Assembly: GCA_050729515.1 (NCBI GenBank)
Contig: JBOHLG010000006.1
Coordinates: forward strand, 79,199 to 143,198
Direction: 5' to 3'
Length of the DNA: 64,000 nt
Source of the DNA: Acaudatibacter sp050729515
GTDB lineage: Bacteria; Pseudomonadota; Alphaproteobacteria; Caulobacterales; Caulobacteraceae
Shown: positions 55,826 to 64,000 of the stretch, one piece after another
Layout: the number at the start of each line of letters is the position of its first letter
How positions within the stretch are numbered: the stretch's first letter is position 1
Translations under genes and position numbers: made by a program
Notes under the pieces: generated by a model
Seen by the model: only the letters and a program-made list of their open reading frames with translations
What the model was told of the DNA's origin: nothing
The model's database searches: none

Positions 55826-56424
55826 TCGGACGCCTGACAGGTCACGTGGTCGATCAGGGCGAGGAAGACGTACTCATTGACGTGCGGGGCGTGGGATACG
55901 TCGTCCGCTGCGGAACTCGGACATTGATGCGCTTGCCTGCGTCCAGCGAGGAGGCGGTGCTCCACATCGAGACGCAGTGGACTGAGAGTTCCGGGGCCCG
56001 GCTCTATGGCTTCCTCATCAGGGAGGATCGCAGCGCATTCGTTCTGCTGCAATCGGTCCAGGGCGTCGGCCCGAAGGCCGCCCTGGCGATGCTGGATGTG
56101 CTTTCGGTTCGCGAACTGACCGCCGCAATCGCCAGAGGCGATCGCGCGGCGCTCGCTCGCGCCAATGGTGTAGGCCCCAAACTCGCCCAGCGGATCGTTT
56201 CCGAGCTGAAGGAAAGGCTCTCGGCTGAAGCTGACGCAGCCACTTGCATCGGGGCGACGGATCAGTCCAGCCCGCGGACCGGCGATGCTGTCGCCGTCCT
56301 CCTCTCGCTGGGCTGGGCGGAATCGGACGCCCGCCGCGCCGTAGAGCGAGCGGCTGCTCGGCTTGGAGACAGTGTTCCCGAAGCAGCGCTCATCAAGACT
56401 GCCATTCAGGACCTTGGCAAATGA
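55822..56424 (+). CDS. ruvA: Holliday junction protein RuvA
   Basis: 200 residues. MIGRLTGHVV start, helix-hairpin-helix LLQSVQGVGPKAALAMLDVL and GVGPKLAQRIVSELKERL. Loads RuvB on junctions. Coupled to ruvC and ruvB. Confidence 0.97.
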   Translation: MIGRLTGHVVDQGEEDVLIDVRGVGYVVRCGTRTLMRLPASSEEAVLHIETQWTESSGARLYGFLIREDRSAFVLLQSVQGVGPKAALAMLDVLSVRELTAAIARGDRAALARANGVGPKLAQRIVSELKERLSAEADAATCIGATDQSSPRTGDAVAVLLSLGWAESDARRAVERAAARLGDSVPEAALIKTAIQDLGK

Positions 56425-57452
56425 ACCGTCTCGTTTCGGCCGAGGCGGCGCCTCCTGAAGCGCCAGATCGGGCGCTACGACCGCGCACTCTGCGCGAATT
56501 CGTCGGCCAGACACAGGTGAAGGCCAACCTGGAGGTCTTCATTACGTCCGCACGAGAACGTCAGGAGGCATTGGACCACGTCCTCCTCTTTGGACCCCCG
56601 GGTCTAGGCAAGACCACTCTCTCTCAGATCATCGCCAGCGAACTGGGGGTGAACTTTCGCGGCACCTCCGGGCCGGTTCTGGCCAAAGCGGGAGACCTTG
56701 CCGCGATCCTCACTAATCTCGAGCCGAGGGACGTTCTATTCATAGACGAGATCCATCGTTTGGCCCCGAATATTGAGGAGATTCTCTATCCGGCGATGGA
56801 GGATCATGCGCTCGACCTGGTGATCGGAGCGGGGCCCTCGGCGCGGTCGGTCCGCATCGATCTGGCGCCCTTCACGCTCGTCGCCGCCACGACCCGGGCC
56901 GGCCTCCTGGCGAACCCACTTCGTGACCGTTTCGGAATTCCCTTGCGCCTCGATTTCTATTCTTCAGTGGAGCTGAAGGAAGTCGTGCTTCGTGCGGCCC
57001 AGCGGATGGGCTTGGCTCTGGGCGGTGAGGCCGCCTCCGAAATCGCATCCCGCGCCCGGGGAACGCCGCGTGTCGCGGGTCGCCTCCTTCGCCGTGTGCG
57101 CGACTTCGCCACCGCCGAAGGCGCGCCCTTGATCGATCTTGCCTGCGCCGACCGGGCGCTGCAACGCCTGGAGGTGGACGCGTCCGGTCTCGACTCCCTG
57201 GATCGAAAATATCTCTCGGCGCTTATCGGCCATTATGGCGGAGGTCCTGCCGGCGTCGAGACCATCGCCTACGCAATCGCCGAAGCAAGAGACGCGGTCG
57301 AGGACGTGATCGAACCCTACCTGCTGCAGCAAGGGTTTATCCAACGCACCTCGCGTGGAAGGATCGCCTGCGCCAGGGCGTACGCACACCTGGGCCTGTC
57401 GGCTCCTTCACTCTCTGGTTGCGAGCCCGGCCTTTTCGAGGGCGAAGCGTGA
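56421..57452 (+). CDS. ruvB: Holliday junction helicase RuvB
   Basis: 343 residues. ALRPRTLREFVGQ, Walker A FGPPGLGKTTLSQ, Walker B DVLFIDEIHRL, sensor ATTRAGLL, and the RDRFG arginine finger. Hexameric motor of branch migration. ATGA overlap with ruvA. Confidence 0.98.
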   Translation: MNRLVSAEAAPPEAPDRALRPRTLREFVGQTQVKANLEVFITSARERQEALDHVLLFGPPGLGKTTLSQIIASELGVNFRGTSGPVLAKAGDLAAILTNLEPRDVLFIDEIHRLAPNIEEILYPAMEDHALDLVIGAGPSARSVRIDLAPFTLVAATTRAGLLANPLRDRFGIPLRLDFYSSVELKEVVLRAAQRMGLALGGEAASEIASRARGTPRVAGRLLRRVRDFATAEGAPLIDLACADRALQRLEVDASGLDSLDRKYLSALIGHYGGGPAGVETIAYAIAEARDAVEDVIEPYLLQQGFIQRTSRGRIACARAYAHLGLSAPSLSGCEPGLFEGEA

Positions 57453-57550
57453 CCGCGCCAGTCCCTTCCAACCCGGTCTAGCGCCATAGTTTCACCATTG
57501 GCTGGCGCGATGCGCGCCCGCCGCGAACGAATAGAGGCCGTCGAGAGAGC

Positions 57551-58267
57551 ATGAACCCCGCAGGCGTCGTCACGCCCGAGAGCTTCTCCATCGCGCATCT
57601 TTTCCTCGAGGCGGACTGGGTCGTGAAGGCCATCCTTATCGCGCTCGCTCTGGCCTCCCTTTGGTCGTGGGCGGTGATCATCGACAAAATCTTCCGCATT
57701 GGCGCTCTCAATCGCCAGGCGGCGCGATTCGAAGATGACGTGGCTTCCGGTCGCGCGCTCGAAGAGATCGCCGAGGCAGCGGGCGCGGCTCCCCGCGATG
57801 CGCTCTCGCGCATGCTTCAGACCGCCCTGCGCGAATGGCGCGAGGCAAGGAGCAAGGGTCTACTCGCTTCGGGCGTGGCCGACGCTCAGGCCGCTTTCCT
57901 GATTGAGCGGATCGATCGACTTCTCGATTCGGCGGTGGCGCGAGAGGGCCAGAAGGTGGAGGAAGGACTGGGTTCGCTCGCTATCGTCGCCACGGCGTCT
58001 CCCTTCATCGGCCTTTTCGGCACGGTGTGGGGGATCATGCACGCGTTCCAGGCCATAGCTATCGTCAAGAACACCAACCTCTCGGTGGTGGCGCCGTCGA
58101 TCGCCCAAGCGCTGTTCGCCACCGCCATCGGACTGGTTGCGGCGATTCCCGCCTACATCTTTTACAACAAGTTCTCGACCGACGCCGGCAAGTACTCGGC
58201 TCGGCTGGAGGGTTTCGCCGACGACTTGGTCACCGCGATCCAGCGTCGGCTGGCGGAGCGAAAGTAG
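57551..58267 (+). CDS. tolQ: TolQ
   Basis: 238 residues. Three membrane helices and the ASPFIGLFGTVWGIMHAFQA motif. Proton channel of the Tol-Pal system, which constricts the outer membrane during division. Confidence 0.97.
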   Translation: MNPAGVVTPESFSIAHLFLEADWVVKAILIALALASLWSWAVIIDKIFRIGALNRQAARFEDDVASGRALEEIAEAAGAAPRDALSRMLQTALREWREARSKGLLASGVADAQAAFLIERIDRLLDSAVAREGQKVEEGLGSLAIVATASPFIGLFGTVWGIMHAFQAIAIVKNTNLSVVAPSIAQALFATAIGLVAAIPAYIFYNKFSTDAGKYSARLEGFADDLVTAIQRRLAERK

Positions 58268-58274
58268 GACGAGG

Positions 58275-58769
58275 ATGGCGCTCTCGATTCACGACGCATA
58301 TTCGGCTGGACGGCGGAGGGGGCGCAGCCGGCGCGGCCGGCGCGCGGCGCTTTCAGAAATCAACGTCACGCCCCTGGTCGACGTCATGCTGGTCCTTCTC
58401 ATCATCTTCATGATCTCTGCGCCGCTGCTTACCGTGGGCGTCCCACTGGAACTTCCCCGGACGGAAGCTTCGGCGCTCCAGGATGAGGCCAAGCCGATCA
58501 CCATATCGGTGCGCGCCGACGGAACCATCTTCATCAATCGCGATCAGGTTCCGTTCGACGCGTTTACCCCCGCACTTCAACAGACGGCGGGCGAGGCCAG
58601 ATCCAAACCGATTTACGTCAGAGCTGACGGGCGGGCCCGGTACGCGCTGGTGGCCCAGGTGATGGCCGCCCTTTCCGCGTCCGGATTCTCCTCGATCAAT
58701 CTGATCACCGAGAGCGGCGGCCCCAGCTCCGGCGCGAACGATCGGTCGGACCAATCGCACGCCGGCTGA
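58275..58769 (+). CDS. tolR: TolR
   Basis: 164 residues. One N-terminal helix with proton-path Asp in NVTPLVDVMLVLLIIFMI, then a periplasmic domain. AGGACGAGG ribosome site before the ATG. Partners TolQ. Confidence 0.97.
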   Translation: MALSIHDAYSAGRRRGRSRRGRRAALSEINVTPLVDVMLVLLIIFMISAPLLTVGVPLELPRTEASALQDEAKPITISVRADGTIFINRDQVPFDAFTPALQQTAGEARSKPIYVRADGRARYALVAQVMAALSASGFSSINLITESGGPSSGANDRSDQSHAG

Positions 58770-58773
58770 ATTC

Positions 58774-59586
58774 ATGACGGCGCTCAGTTCCAGGCGCAGG
58801 GAAAGTCTCTTTCCGGGGTTTTTGGCCGCCGTCGTCCTTCATGTGGTGGTATTCTTTTTCATCGTCTGGCTTTCGCCGGCACTGCCAACTCCATTGGGAG
58901 ACGCCGTTCCGATCAATCTCGTCGCAAGTGGCCCTTCGCAGTCCGCCCAGAGCGCCATCGCCGCTCCGCTCGCCCATCCCGCCGCGAGCCCCAAGCCGAC
59001 GAACTCGGGCATTCCTCGTCCAGCAATTTCAGCGGCGAGGGCGCAGGCGCCGACACCGACACCCAGACTCCCCGTTCGCCGGGCCGCGCCGACGGTTCCC
59101 GAACTCCCGATTCAAGCTTCGCCGAGACCCGCGCCGCGTTCTACGCAGCGCCGGCCAAGTTTCAGCCTAGCTGCGCTCGCCGCCAGCCTCGTTAAAGAGG
59201 AGGCTGCGGCCAAGGCGAGATCTGGTCGTGCGGCGCGCGGCGCGGCGAAAGCCCGAACTGCAACCCGGACCCAGACCGGGACTGGGGCCGATGCGATCTC
59301 CCTGAGCGACATCGAAGGGCTGAGCGAATTGCTCAATCGTCTTTGGTTCAAGAACTGCGGCGGTGCGGCTCCGGTGGACGTCACCGTGAAACTTGCGGTC
59401 GGCGACAACGGTGAGGTGCTTCAGGCGGACGCGGGTGGTCGACAACATTCCTCTGACCCGGCGACTGCAGCTTCGACGCTCAGAGCCGTCGCCGCGGTCT
59501 ACCAGGCCGCGCCGTACGCCGCCGAATTCTGGGACAAGGACTTTTCGATCAACTTCGTCGCTTCGAAGGCGTGTTCGGGCCGCTAG
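58774..59586 (+). CDS. tolA: TolA
   Basis: 270 residues, short for the family. N-terminal anchor FLAAVVLHVVVFFFIVWLS, an Ala/Pro/Arg-rich middle rather than a long charged helix, and a C-terminal domain (LNRLWFKNCGGAAPVDVTVK). Links the motor to Pal/TolB. Identity rests on position and the two end domains. Confidence 0.88.
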   Translation: MTALSSRRRESLFPGFLAAVVLHVVVFFFIVWLSPALPTPLGDAVPINLVASGPSQSAQSAIAAPLAHPAASPKPTNSGIPRPAISAARAQAPTPTPRLPVRRAAPTVPELPIQASPRPAPRSTQRRPSFSLAALAASLVKEEAAAKARSGRAARGAAKARTATRTQTGTGADAISLSDIEGLSELLNRLWFKNCGGAAPVDVTVKLAVGDNGEVLQADAGGRQHSSDPATAASTLRAVAAVYQAAPYAAEFWDKDFSINFVASKACSGR

Positions 59587-59599
59587 AAAGGATGAGGGG

Positions 59600-60910
59600 A
59601 TGAGTCGCACGAAATCTTCGGTCTGGCTGTGCGTGGCCGCCGTGCTCTGTCTTGCAGCGGGCTTGGCGGCCCGGCCGGCCGTCGCAGACATCGTGGTGAA
59701 TGTCGACCAAGGCATCAATCAGCCGCTGCCGATCGCCATTCCGAAGATCGGCGGCTCACCGGTGGGCGCGCAGATCAGTCAGGTGGTCACGGCAGATCTG
59801 CAGCGCTCGGGGCTCTTCCGGCCCTTAGACCCGACGAGTTTCCAGCAGCAGATCACGGATGTGAACGTCCAGCCCAATTTCAATTCCTGGAAGGCGATCA
59901 GCGCCCAGGCCTTGCTCACCGGAGCTGTGGTGGGCGATGCCGATGGCCGGCTGCGGGTGGACGTGCGGCTCTGGGATGTCTACGCCGGCGAACAGCTTCT
60001 TGGGCTGCAGTTCAGCTCGGCGCCTGAGAACTGGCGACGCATCGCCCATAAGATCGCCGATGCGGTGTACGAGAAACTTACCGGCGAGAAAGGTTACTTC
60101 GACACCCGCATCGTCTTCGTCGCGGTCAGCGGCCCTTCGACCAAGCCGATCCGACGCTTGGCGATTATGGACCAAGACGGAGCCAATCCGAGCTATCTGA
60201 CGAATGGCGCTGCGCTTGTCTTCTCGCCGAGGTTCTCGCCGACGAGCCAAGAGATCACGTTCATGTCGCTGCGGCCCTCCGGCTCGAGCATCTATCTTTT
60301 CAACATCGAAACCGGACGGGAGGAAGCGCTTGGACATTTTCAGGGGATGGTGTTCGCACCGCGCTTCTCGCCAGATGGAAACAAGGTCGCCTTCTCTCTT
60401 GTGAGGAATGGCAATTCCGACCTTTACGTCATGGACTTGGGTTCCCGCGCGGTGCGAAGGCTGACCTTCGACCCGTCCATCGACACCTCGCCGTCCTTCT
60501 CACCGGACGGCAGTCAGATTGTCTTCAATTCGGACCGCGACGGCACGCCCGAGCTCTACGTCATGAGCGCCGGCGGGGGTTCGGCGCACCGCATCTCGTT
60601 TGGGGAGGGGCGCTACACCGACCCGGTGTGGAGTCCCGATGGCAAATACATCGCCTTCACCAAACAGACGGGTCAAACGTTCCACATCGGCATTGTGAGG
60701 CCCGACGGATCTGGAGAGACAATCCTTACCTCGAGCTACATGGATGAGGCCCCAGATTGGGCGCCCAACAGCCGGGTCATCATTTTCACAAGGCGGAGCC
60801 GCGATGGAATTCCAAGGCTGTGGACCACCGATATTTCGGGCCGCATGACGGAGCCCGCTCCGTATCCTCTTCCGGCCGCCGATGCCGCGTGGTCGCCCTT
60901 GCTCAACTGA
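59600..60910 (+). CDS. tolB: TolB
   Basis: 436 residues. Signal peptide to about AVA-DIVV, N-terminal alpha/beta domain, then WD-like blades with repeated FSPDG and SPDGKYIAF. GAGGGG precedes the ATG. Periplasmic partner of Pal. Confidence 0.97.
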   Translation: MSRTKSSVWLCVAAVLCLAAGLAARPAVADIVVNVDQGINQPLPIAIPKIGGSPVGAQISQVVTADLQRSGLFRPLDPTSFQQQITDVNVQPNFNSWKAISAQALLTGAVVGDADGRLRVDVRLWDVYAGEQLLGLQFSSAPENWRRIAHKIADAVYEKLTGEKGYFDTRIVFVAVSGPSTKPIRRLAIMDQDGANPSYLTNGAALVFSPRFSPTSQEITFMSLRPSGSSIYLFNIETGREEALGHFQGMVFAPRFSPDGNKVAFSLVRNGNSDLYVMDLGSRAVRRLTFDPSIDTSPSFSPDGSQIVFNSDRDGTPELYVMSAGGGSAHRISFGEGRYTDPVWSPDGKYIAFTKQTGQTFHIGIVRPDGSGETILTSSYMDEAPDWAPNSRVIIFTRRSRDGIPRLWTTDISGRMTEPAPYPLPAADAAWSPLLN

Positions 60911-61067
60911 CCACCCCGCCTCAGGCGGATTATTTTGAGTAACTTAGGGGAGATCACTCGGAGCTTCACCGGGCGAGGATCAAACGCCACCTTTTCGCCA
61001 GAATCGCGAGCATTCGGAGCTTTCCGGCCTCTTCGAGCCGGCGTGGTCGAAGCAGGAGCACAGGGAC

Positions 61068-61646
61068 ATGTCCTCGGAAGCAACAGTGAATTCCAGTCGC
61101 GTATGTCAGGCGATGATCATCGCCACGGCCGCCCTGAGCCTGGCCGCCTGCGCATCGCGGCCTAAGCCGTTGGGCCCGGCGGCGACAAACTCAACGCCGC
61201 CTGCCGTAGAAACGCCCTACGCTCCGCCTCCCACGCCAGGTGCAGTGACTGAGAATCCGGGCGCTCCGATCCCGGGGTCGGTCCGCGACTTCGTCATCAA
61301 CGCCGGCGACCGGGTCTATTTCGACTATGACAGCGACGCGCTCCGGGCCGACGCCAGCCCCGTCCTGGAGGCGCAGTCCTCCTGGCTTAATCGCTATCCT
61401 GACGTTCGCGTCAGGGTCGAAGGCAACTGCGACGAGCGCGGGACCGAAGCGTTCAACTTCGCCCTCGGCGCGCGCCGGGCCGAGGCGGTCAAGGCCTATC
61501 TCGTTGAGCATGGCGTCTCTCCGGCGCGGATCCAGACCGTGTCCTATGGCAAGGAGCGGCCGATCGACCCGGGACACGATGAGGCCGCCTGGGCGAAGAA
61601 TCGAAACGCGGTGACCGACATCACCGGAGGCGCCCGCGGCGAATGA
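61068..61646 (+). CDS. pal: Pal lipoprotein
   Basis: 192 residues. Lipobox LAAC (Cys28), Pro-rich linker, then OmpA-like peptidoglycan-binding core VYFDYDSDALRAD and EGNCDERGTEAFNFALGARR. Outer-membrane lipoprotein. The 157-bp gap before it holds no gene. Confidence 0.97.
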   Translation: MSSEATVNSSRVCQAMIIATAALSLAACASRPKPLGPAATNSTPPAVETPYAPPPTPGAVTENPGAPIPGSVRDFVINAGDRVYFDYDSDALRADASPVLEAQSSWLNRYPDVRVRVEGNCDERGTEAFNFALGARRAEAVKAYLVEHGVSPARIQTVSYGKERPIDPGHDEAAWAKNRNAVTDITGGARGE

Positions 61647-62602
61647 AGCCAAAGACCCCCCCTTGCACTTCAGGATTTTCCGCCCCGAAGCCAAGTCGCT
61701 CCTCCGAGAAGCGGCTGACCAGAACTGGCGGTCCCAAGCGCGTCCTGTTCGCCCGAGCATTCCCCGCTCTTTCAGGATGCGCCCTCATCTTCGGCATTAC
61801 CCTGGCGGCGGCGTGCGCCGCCTGGGCCCAGACTCCGATTGACGACACTCTCGATCAGCGTTCGGCGAAACGGCTCGATCAGATGGAGAAAGTGGTCAAG
61901 GAACTGAGGGCGATCGTCTTCCAGGGTCGCGACACCGGTCAACCTATCGTCATCCAGCCCGCCGACACCGACGGCCGTCTCAACACGGTCGACGAAAGGC
62001 TCGACACCCTAGATCGCACGCTCGCGACGCTTACTGGCGAAATCGAGATCGTGCGGCACGACCTCGACCAGGCCCAGAAGCAGGATGTCGATCTGGCTGC
62101 CAAGGTCTCCTCTCTCGAGGCGCGACTCACGGCGGTCGAACAGGCGCTCAAAGCCCAAGCGCCGCCGCCACCACCGCCGCCGCCGACCTCCGATTCCACG
62201 ACTTCGTCTCCAGCCCAAACCCCCGACGCCGCCTACCAAGCCGCCAGGGCGGCGTTTCTCGCCGGCGACAACGCTTCGGCGGAGTCTCAATTCCAGGCTT
62301 TCGTCCAGCGCTACGGTGATACGCCGCGCGCGCCCGAGGCGAGATACTATCTTGGGCGCGCGCTCATGGCGCGAAAGGATTGGCCAGAGGCTGCAACCTC
62401 GGACATAGGCGCGATCCGCGGTTGGCCGCAGACGAGCTGGGCGCCGGCCGCGGTGCTCGACCTATCGCGCGATCTGCACGAAATGGGCAGGAACCCCGAT
62501 GCGTGCGAAACCCTCGACGAGCTCTCGCGTCGTTACCCTCAAGCCGATCGGCAAATCCGGCGAGACGCCCTTGTCCTTCGCCACGAGTCCAAATGCGGCT
62601 GA
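61643..62602 (+). CDS. cpoB: CpoB/YbgF, Tol-Pal system coordinator
   Basis: 319 residues. Signal anchor (ALIFGITLAAACAAWA), coiled coil (LDTLDRTLATLTGEIEIVRH), a PPPPPPPP linker, and C-terminal TPR (YQAARAAFLAGDNASAESQF). ATGA overlap with pal. Confidence 0.93.
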   Translation: MKPKTPPCTSGFSAPKPSRSSEKRLTRTGGPKRVLFARAFPALSGCALIFGITLAAACAAWAQTPIDDTLDQRSAKRLDQMEKVVKELRAIVFQGRDTGQPIVIQPADTDGRLNTVDERLDTLDRTLATLTGEIEIVRHDLDQAQKQDVDLAAKVSSLEARLTAVEQALKAQAPPPPPPPPTSDSTTSSPAQTPDAAYQAARAAFLAGDNASAESQFQAFVQRYGDTPRAPEARYYLGRALMARKDWPEAATSDIGAIRGWPQTSWAPAAVLDLSRDLHEMGRNPDACETLDELSRRYPQADRQIRRDALVLRHESKCG

Positions 62603-63923
62603 ACGTGCTGCGGCGTTCGCGAGCGATATCGCATTCCTGGCCCAGGGCATTCTCGATCGCCGCTTGCTGAAGCAGGACCGTGCGCCCCTTGCGGCGGCTT
62701 TTTCCGGCGGCGGCGATTCTCTGGCTCTCCTTGTCATCGCCGCCGATTGGGCCGCGGCGCACGGACGCCGGCTCGTCGCCTTTACTGTGGATCACCGCCT
62801 CCAGTCAGGTTCAGACCGATGGGCCGTCTGGTGCAAAGAGCGCGCGCGACGCCTCGGCATAGAACATCAGACCCTTGTCTGGGAGGGTTGGTCGGGACGC
62901 GGAAACCTCGCCGGACAGGCGCGCGTCGCGCGACATGCACTGCTCGCCCAGGCCGCGCGCCGAGCAGGCGCAAGCGTCATTCTCATGGGCCATACGCTCG
63001 ACGACGTTCTCGAGACTCGGTGGATGCGGAGCGCCGGCGCCCGGCTCGGCGCGCCCTCTGAATGGGCGCCGTCTCCGGCGTGGCCGCAAGGGCGCTTTGT
63101 GTTTGTTCTTCGACCTCTCCTTGGGATTCGTCGGGCGAGACTTCGCGCCTTGCTGAACGCCATTGGCGAAGATTGGCTGGAGGATCCGGCGAATGAGGAC
63201 GTTCGTTCGGCCCGAGCGCGCGCTCGTCGCGCCGTCTCCGCCTCAGCCGAAGGTCAAGGAGAACAGGATCGCGGGGCCTCTGCCGATCCGGACGCAGCCC
63301 TGCTTCAGCGGTGTCGGTTCGGATTGGCCGGCGAGATCCGCATCGATCTTGATGTGCTGCTCTCGGCCGAACCTCGAGTCCGCCTTCGGTTCCTCGCCGT
63401 CGCCTGCCAGTGCGCCGCCGGGGCAGATCGTGCTCGCAATCGTCAAGCGCTTGAACGCCTTGGCTTGCGAGTGCTCTCGAGAGCGCCTTTCGTCGCCTCG
63501 CTGGCTGGCGCCCGGTTTGAAAGTGATTCTCGTGAACTGAAGATCATGCGCGAGCCGGGCGAATTTGACCGCCATGGAAATCCGCCTCTGGTCGATCACG
63601 TGTGGGATGGTCGTTTCGAGGTTGAGCTCAACCAACGACGGATCGACATCGCGCCCCTCGCGGGCCGGCTGCAACGCCTCACCGGCGATGAAATCCGCGC
63701 CCTAAAAGCGGTCCCGCCGTCGGCTCGCCACGCCGCTCCCGCAGCGATTTTCACCGACGGGAAGGTGGTTTGCCCGATTCTTGCGAAGGAGGGGCCGGCG
63801 AAGGCGATCGCGCTGGTGAGGCCGCGGTTCTTGGCCGCCTTTGGGGGGATGCGCGATGAGCGGGCGCTTAGAGACGCGGAAGAGGCCGTCACAGACGTGG
63901 CGCGGGGACCAAGGGCATCCTAA
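62571..63923 (+). CDS. tilS: tRNA(Ile)-lysidine synthase
   Basis: About 450 residues. PP-loop AAFSGGGDSLALLVIAADWA, VDHRLQSGSDRW, and GHTLDDVLETRW. Makes lysidine at the CAU anticodon of tRNA-Ile. I chose the TTG because it leaves a short overlap with cpoB; an ATG at 62499 overlaps it by 104 bp. C-terminal half is divergent. Confidence 0.85.
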   Translation: MSFATSPNAAERAAAFASDIAFLAQGILDRRLLKQDRAPLAAAFSGGGDSLALLVIAADWAAAHGRRLVAFTVDHRLQSGSDRWAVWCKERARRLGIEHQTLVWEGWSGRGNLAGQARVARHALLAQAARRAGASVILMGHTLDDVLETRWMRSAGARLGAPSEWAPSPAWPQGRFVFVLRPLLGIRRARLRALLNAIGEDWLEDPANEDVRSARARARRAVSASAEGQGEQDRGASADPDAALLQRCRFGLAGEIRIDLDVLLSAEPRVRLRFLAVACQCAAGADRARNRQALERLGLRVLSRAPFVASLAGARFESDSRELKIMREPGEFDRHGNPPLVDHVWDGRFEVELNQRRIDIAPLAGRLQRLTGDEIRALKAVPPSARHAAPAAIFTDGKVVCPILAKEGPAKAIALVRPRFLAAFGGMRDERALRDAEEAVTDVARGPRAS

Positions 63924-63956
63924 ATTGAGACGCTGGCCCTCCGACGGGATGAAAGC

Positions 63957-64000
63957 ATGAACCTGCGTAACCTGGCGATCTGGGGCGCTATCGTCCTCGC
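63957..64000 (+). CDS. ftsH: FtsH N-terminus (3' cut by window end)
   Basis: Reads MNLRNLAIWGAIVL, the start typical of alphaproteobacterial FtsH, a membrane AAA+ protease normally encoded after tilS. Only 14 residues are visible. Confidence 0.75.
   Translation, partial: MNLRNLAIWGAIVL

Noticed and set aside
60935..61165. Small plus-strand frame between tolB and pal
   Set aside because: Begins at a weak codon, overlaps pal out of frame, no family features.

Overview
The window comes from a GC-rich alphaproteobacterium. The markers are a PodJ-like polarity protein with a perfect CtrA-type box (TTAA-N7-TTAA) upstream, an EipA (DUF1134) envelope protein, a ligase-associated Lhr/PdeM pair, and the order zapA / 6S-like RNA / 5-FCL / ymdB / yebC / ruvCAB / tolQRAB-pal-cpoB / tilS / ftsH. 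A Caulobacterales- or Rhizobiales-type stalk- or pole-forming relative fits, but I cannot name a genus from sequence alone.

Layout. 1-6.7 kb is a defence/accessory island: a large Eco57I-type DNA methylase (5' end outside the window), two translationally coupled HNH nucleases, a GIY-YIG nuclease, then a decayed minus-strand pair (a small ORF and a truncated FINCPFD-type protein) embedded in intergenic repeats. 6.8-15 kb holds metabolic and envelope genes: an MBL hydrolase, a cupin/JmjC-like plus CelD-type acetyltransferase pair, a CHRD protein, a phytoene-desaturase-like FAD enzyme and two coupled alpha/beta hydrolases. A cluster of palindromic elements bounded by CTAG follows. 15.5-28.7 kb has podJ, a GNAT, pdeM-lhr, a type III polyketide synthase with an overlapping isoprenylcysteine-methyltransferase-like gene, a sigma-54 response regulator, lepA and eipA. 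28.7-32.3 kb is a small foreign segment: a polysaccharide polymerase/ligase-like membrane protein and three phage-type genes, one broken by an in-frame amber codon. 32.3-37 kb carries cytochrome b561, cytochrome c' and a large autotransporter. 37-46.6 kb has purD, an APH-type kinase, an LPS/lipid export operon (rpmE, msbA-like ABC, DUF374 acyltransferase, waaA, lpxK) and a second ABC exporter. 46.6-52 kb is a minus-strand run gap-pgk-thiE-efp-IMPase-GDPD. 52-64 kb is core: zapA, 6S-like RNA, folate, recombination, Tol-Pal, tilS and the first codons of ftsH.

The genes form tight operons; many neighbours overlap by ATGA or GTGA. The Tol-Pal genes, podJ, eipA, the LPS operon and zapA together make this a cell-envelope and division region. 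The most unusual features are the CTAG-bounded elements. The best-defined pair (two 123-bp copies, 14.5 kb apart) and the 32.2-kb element place TAG stop codons on flanking genes. Also notable are the amber-interrupted phage gene, an intrinsic-terminator-like hairpin in the rpmE leader, a GDPD paralogue lacking the expected catalytic residues behind a Tat-like signal, and a carbohydrate-binding-like motif inside the autotransporter passenger. I saw no tRNA, rRNA or CRISPR array.
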